Shown here in pieces: positions 60,676-64,000 of a DNA stretch of 64,000 nucleotides (the first letter of the stretch is position 1; each line of letters starts with the position of its first letter). The notes under the pieces were generated by a model. It searched no databases and had not been told where the DNA came from. It saw only the letters and a program-made list of their open reading frames with translations. A program made the position numbers and the translations under genes. The stretch is from Paracoccaceae bacterium (GTDB lineage: Bacteria > Pseudomonadota > Alphaproteobacteria > Rhodobacterales > Rhodobacteraceae): the NCBI GenBank assembly GCA_016744015.1, contig JADGFD010000012.1, forward strand, positions 23,782-87,781. Direction: 5' to 3'.

Positions 60676-63577
60676 TAATCTCCCGAGCAGCCCGCGCGGG
60701 GTATCTGGGGGGGGCGATCGAGAATAGATCCATATCGCCGAAGACGATAAAGCTGTCTTTTGCTCGCGATGTCGCCACGTTTAGCATTGAGGGTGATAGG
60801 TCAATAAACCCGCCATCTGCGCCCTTTGTATACACTGGAGAAAACAAAACGATAGGGCGTTCTGCGCCCTGAAGTGCGTGCACTGTGCCTATGGTTATGG
60901 CCGCAAACCCCTCGGTTTGAATGCCCACCGCCGCGCAGGCTTGGCGGAGTTCGCGGGCTTGGCGGCCAAAGGGGGTTACGATGGCAAGGATGGCTTCGAG
61001 CTTATCATTGTAACGCGCCTCTAAAGATGCGCGTTGTGCGGCAAGCCAGGCCGCGATCGTGCGGGCTTCGGTCGGGTTAAACCGGCTGCCGCCCGCCGAA
61101 AACGTCGCGCCATCAATATGGAGATATCCTAATGGCGGCAGGCCTGCGTTTGTTGCCAGCCCTCGCATAGGCTCAAGGTGGCCTTGATAGCAAAGCGCGT
61201 TGGAAAACGCGATGATCTCGTCAAAGCAGCGACGGTGCTCAAAGAGATAAAGGCCGCGATCAAGATCCGGGTAAGGCTGATACTGGCAGGCATTCTGCGC
61301 ACAGGCCATAACGCTCCCGGTATGGGAAAGAAAGCCAGATGATAGCACGCTAGCGAGCGTGGCTTCGTCCATTTCTGCGGGGACCACGCCAAATTTGACC
61401 AGATTCCCAAGGTCTGTCATCTTTTGAATGTTTGAAATCGGTTCAATCTGTTGGCTGTCCCCCACAACCAAAGCCTGCTTGGCTAATGCCAAAGACGGCG
61501 CGGCCACCTCCGGCAACACCTGCCCGGCTTCGTCGATGATCAGCAGGTCAATAAATTCATAAAGGTAGTCATCTACAAATGCATTTCCGCGCTTAACGCT
61601 ACAGGTCATTTTGCTAGGGAGGGTCGCAAAAGTAGCCACTGCGCAAGGGGTGAGCATCATGCGCCTATGCCAGCGTGGAATAACGCTCTTTCTGCCCGTG
61701 CGCCTTTTTTCGGCGTCAGCGTTGGGCAGGACCTTGTCCATTTCCATAAGCCACCGGCCTTCCCAATAATGGGTGGCCAGCAGGAATAACGGAAAGCGTA
61801 TCTCGCAATCCATGAAGCTGTCAATTTTCGAGATGTCAGCCCCCGCGTGTTGAGGAAATATCTGCGAAACGACAGCCTTGAGCCGCTCACTGGCAGCCTT
61901 TTCATTCGCAACGGCCGCATGGCCACGCTTTAGCGCTTGCAAGGCAAGCTCTTGCTCGGATTTCGCATCATAGCGCAAATTTTGTATTTCGGGTCGGCAT
62001 TTGGAGATGTGGCTTAGCTTTTCCGCGAGGTCATCAAAACCAGCATCCCGAAACACGCCGCGCGCGCCGGCCAGCCGTTTGCGCGCGACCGGTGGCAAAA
62101 ACGAAAACATCGCCACCAGTGTGGATTCAGCAACCACATGGCGATCCCAACCCGAGGCCAGCGCTTGAACTTTTGCGGTTTTCTGTTGGGCATCCTGCAA
62201 CTGTGTTTCGCGTGTTTGCAACGCCGTCGGAATGTCCGCGCCCAATTCGAAAACAAGTTCCTTTTGCGCGCGCTTTGCATCCGAAAAGGCGCGATCAGCC
62301 CGTTCCATCTGGCTAATCTGTGCAGCTATTTTCGCATGTAAGCGCACCACCACCCGCTCAACGTCATCAAACGGCTCATCAAAGGCATGGCGCGCTTTTT
62401 CAAGGTAGACCTCCCGAGCTTTCAAAACATAAGCCGGCGTTTCCAGCCTTTTGGTAAAGGACTCCGTCTGATAGCGCTTGGAGGCTTCCTCTTCGCGCGC
62501 CGCAGACGACAAAAACAGGCCATAACTTTTGATGTTTGGCAGCCACCTGCCGGAAAAGGGGCCGGTGCCTTTTGCATAATCTTTGCCGAAAGCATCAATG
62601 ATGTTGGTCACCGCCTGATTATTGGCTGAGGCGGCAATAATGACCGGCGGGTCACCCTCTTCAGCGGCGGCTTTCACCCATGCGCTGGCAATGGCCGAAA
62701 GCAGCAAGGTTGTTTTCCCGGTGCCGGGCGGGCCATTTACAGCCAAAACGTCGCCATGCGTGGCTCTCGCCAAATGCGCCAACACATCGCGCTGATTCTG
62801 CGCCACAGGGAATTGGTCATTTGAATGGCCCAGCCGCTCGCTCAAGGCATATGGCATTGCAATATTATCTGCCAGCGGGCGGGGGATAATGCGCGCATAG
62901 TTTTGCAATAGCGGCCGGATATCCTCGCGTTTTATCAAATTATCACAAAGCGCAAGAATCCCTTTGGTCATCGCTGAGGCCACGTCTGATGCCTCGAAAA
63001 ACCCAGGGCCATGTTCTGTATAAAGGCTATTCTCTTTTTGCCAGTCAGCCGCAACGGCGCTCAACAGCTGGTCACAATATTCAAGATATTTCGCCCAATT
63101 CTCCGCATTGTCCTGCGTATGCCCCGCAGGCGCAAAGCCATTGAGCGAAAGAAAACTATCTTGTGCTTCCACCGTGCCAATCGAAAACGCGCCCGAGGTC
63201 AGCGGCTCCAACAGATCCCGCGGGACAAGGGTGCGGCCTGGGCGGATTGTCCCGTCTCGGGTCACAATCGCTTCGGATACAATGGGCGCGATGGCATCCG
63301 GCAAGCCGTCTTGCCGCAGTGTGCCATGCGCAGCTCTGCGGGCATAGATATGTGGCCATATCCGAATGGGCACGGTTTCCTCGTGCCGGTCCTGAAATAA
63401 CCTTTGCGCTTGGCGTGGCGGAATTCGGCCATCCGCTAGTGCATGCGCACTCAGAGCTTCTCGCCCCTTAATCTCCCGCCGTTGAAAACGCCCCTTACCA
63501 AACATGCTGTCAGAAATGCTCGCTCGCCAATAGTTCAGCAACTTGAGCGGCTCATTTTGTTTTGGGTTTTCAGGCAT
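60641..63577 (-). CDS. Large SF1 (Upf1/DNA2-like) helicase, candidate defence protein
   Basis: 978-residue superfamily 1 helicase of the AAA_11/AAA_12 type. About 250 N-terminal residues show no domain I recognise. Q-like motif FPVAQNQRDVL (256-266), Walker A GPPGTGKTTLLL (282-293), a charged helical insert likely to coil (about 385-560), Walker B LLIIDEAGQ (678-686), motif III VVGDSQQIEP (704-713), EHRRC, and C-terminal TIGTVHALQGAE and VATSRAKD motifs V/VI. It overlaps a PLD-family gene by 35 bases. Helicase plus PLD is the composition of Mokosh defence systems, but the kinase domain of type I is not visible here. Confidence 0.85.
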   Translation of the reverse strand: MPENPKQNEPLKLLNYWRASISDSMFGKGRFQRREIKGREALSAHALADGRIPPRQAQRLFQDRHEETVPIRIWPHIYARRAAHGTLRQDGLPDAIAPIVSEAIVTRDGTIRPGRTLVPRDLLEPLTSGAFSIGTVEAQDSFLSLNGFAPAGHTQDNAENWAKYLEYCDQLLSAVAADWQKENSLYTEHGPGFFEASDVASAMTKGILALCDNLIKREDIRPLLQNYARIIPRPLADNIAMPYALSERLGHSNDQFPVAQNQRDVLAHLARATHGDVLAVNGPPGTGKTTLLLSAIASAWVKAAAEEGDPPVIIAASANNQAVTNIIDAFGKDYAKGTGPFSGRWLPNIKSYGLFLSSAAREEEASKRYQTESFTKRLETPAYVLKAREVYLEKARHAFDEPFDDVERVVVRLHAKIAAQISQMERADRAFSDAKRAQKELVFELGADIPTALQTRETQLQDAQQKTAKVQALASGWDRHVVAESTLVAMFSFLPPVARKRLAGARGVFRDAGFDDLAEKLSHISKCRPEIQNLRYDAKSEQELALQALKRGHAAVANEKAASERLKAVVSQIFPQHAGADISKIDSFMDCEIRFPLFLLATHYWEGRWLMEMDKVLPNADAEKRRTGRKSVIPRWHRRMMLTPCAVATFATLPSKMTCSVKRGNAFVDDYLYEFIDLLIIDEAGQVLPEVAAPSLALAKQALVVGDSQQIEPISNIQKMTDLGNLVKFGVVPAEMDEATLASVLSSGFLSHTGSVMACAQNACQYQPYPDLDRGLYLFEHRRCFDEIIAFSNALCYQGHLEPMRGLATNAGLPPLGYLHIDGATFSAGGSRFNPTEARTIAAWLAAQRASLEARYNDKLEAILAIVTPFGRQARELRQACAAVGIQTEGFAAITIGTVHALQGAERPIVLFSPVYTKGADGGFIDLSPSMLNVATSRAKDSFIVFGDMDLFSIAPPRYPARAAREIIACRAEKCSRI

Positions 63578-63687
63578 GGTGAGAAATAGAAACCAGATGA
63601 CTACTCCGGTAGTTGTATAGCAACCGTTCTGGAATTACTAGAAAACTTCGGGGCTTAATCTGCACGATTTCACGCTAAATAGTAAAT
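63578..63687. other. Short spacer between helicase gene and tRNA fragment
   Basis: Contains the promoter region of the helicase gene. No inverted repeat or recognisable element was seen. Confidence 0.4.
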
Positions 63688-63735
63688 GGTGACCCCGACA
63701 GGATTCGAACCTGTAGCCTGCTGATTAGACGTAAT
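63688..63735 (-). tRNA. 3' half of a tRNA-Arg(TCT) gene (partial), likely att site
   Basis: On the minus strand: anticodon TCT followed by AA, the stem half TCAGC, five-base variable loop AGGCT, T arm ACAGG-TTCGAAT-CCTGT, acceptor strand CGGGGTC, A73 and encoded CCA. The 5' half (acceptor GACCCCG, D arm, anticodon 5' stem) is absent; the upstream bases do not pair. This is a tRNA 3' fragment, the usual footprint of tyrosine-recombinase integration. By geometry the inserted element lies at higher coordinates. Confidence 0.7.
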
Positions 63736-64000
63736 AGGATACTGGATAACAGGCGATAAATGCAGAGCGTAGGTGGTTGTAAAATATCTATAATATTCAA
63801 CACTGCCTATGCCGAGTATCTTCTATTTCCCCGTGTTTCCTCAGCTTGTCACACCAAATATAAATCTAGGGGGCTTCGCATGATGTGATTTCTTCGATAC
63901 AGGCAGCTTCGAATGCTGTTACCGCCTGACCTGCGCCCCAAGTTTCCTCCAGCTAGCGGAGAGTCCTTGGGGTTAGATTGATGGCTTTAGGCTGCCAGTT
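63736..64000. other. Right-edge sequence, presumed start of an integrated element
   Basis: About 265 AT-richer bases with no open frame of coding quality. The last 60 or so bases, read on the minus strand, resemble the C-terminal tail and end region of an IS3-type orfB, but this is memory-based and weak. Nothing else identified. Confidence 0.3.

Overview
The window looks like the chromosome of a sulfur-oxidising alphaproteobacterium, probably Rhodobacterales-related. This rests on recognisable gene neighbourhoods (aminotransferase-ftsK-lolA; SDR-uvrC-pgsA-moaD-moaE; cobW-cobN...cobO), the aerobic (CobN-type) B12 route, and GC-rich coding sequence broken by AT-rich promoters and GC-rich intergenic repeats. 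The taxonomic call is from memory of synteny, not from a search.

Region 1 (1-19.7 kb) is a reverse-acting dissimilatory sulfite reductase (rDsr) locus. On the minus strand are cysG (siroheme synthesis), two small unknown proteins and a TauD-type dioxygenase. Divergently on the plus strand runs dsrA-B-E-F-H-C-M-K-L-J-O-P, a TrpD2/YbiB-like gene, and dsrN. Opposing dsrN, across a terminator, are tusA and dsrE2; a YeeE/YedE (TsuA-like) sulfur importer follows. Together they describe sulfur import, delivery of sulfane sulfur by TusA/DsrE2/DsrEFH to DsrC, oxidation by DsrAB with DsrL, electron exchange through DsrMKJOP, and cofactor supply by CysG and DsrN. Imperfect hairpins flank dsrC.

Region 2 (19.7-33.1 kb) has the glycine cleavage operon gcvT-gcvH-gcvP, an orphan TRAP binding protein, a DUF2892 membrane protein, an atypical phosphotransferase gene, an RNA (uracil-5) methyltransferase, a DapC-like aminotransferase, ftsK and a LolA-like carrier.

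Region 3 (33.1-50.7 kb) is mostly housekeeping: a cysteine-less DsrC/TusE paralogue, an aldo/keto reductase, an S49 peptidase-zinc ribbon-Ca/Na antiporter set, a FolM-like SDR, uvrC, pgsA, moaD, moaE, ubiA, an OmpA-like protein, an M48 peptidase and an RND efflux pair behind a perfect 10-bp inverted repeat.

Region 4 (50.7-59.2 kb) carries cobW, cobN and cobO, interrupted by a frameshifted acetyltransferase gene, a small tyrosine phosphatase, a nucleotidyltransferase-like gene, a ten-span-type membrane protein and a PhnA-like protein.

Region 5 (59.2-64 kb) is accessory: GC-rich repeats, an IS3-like transposase remnant, a two-gene SF1 helicase plus phospholipase D-like nuclease module (candidate Mokosh-like or unnamed antiphage system), and the 3' half of a tRNA-Arg(TCT) gene, best read as the att scar of an integrated element continuing past the right edge.
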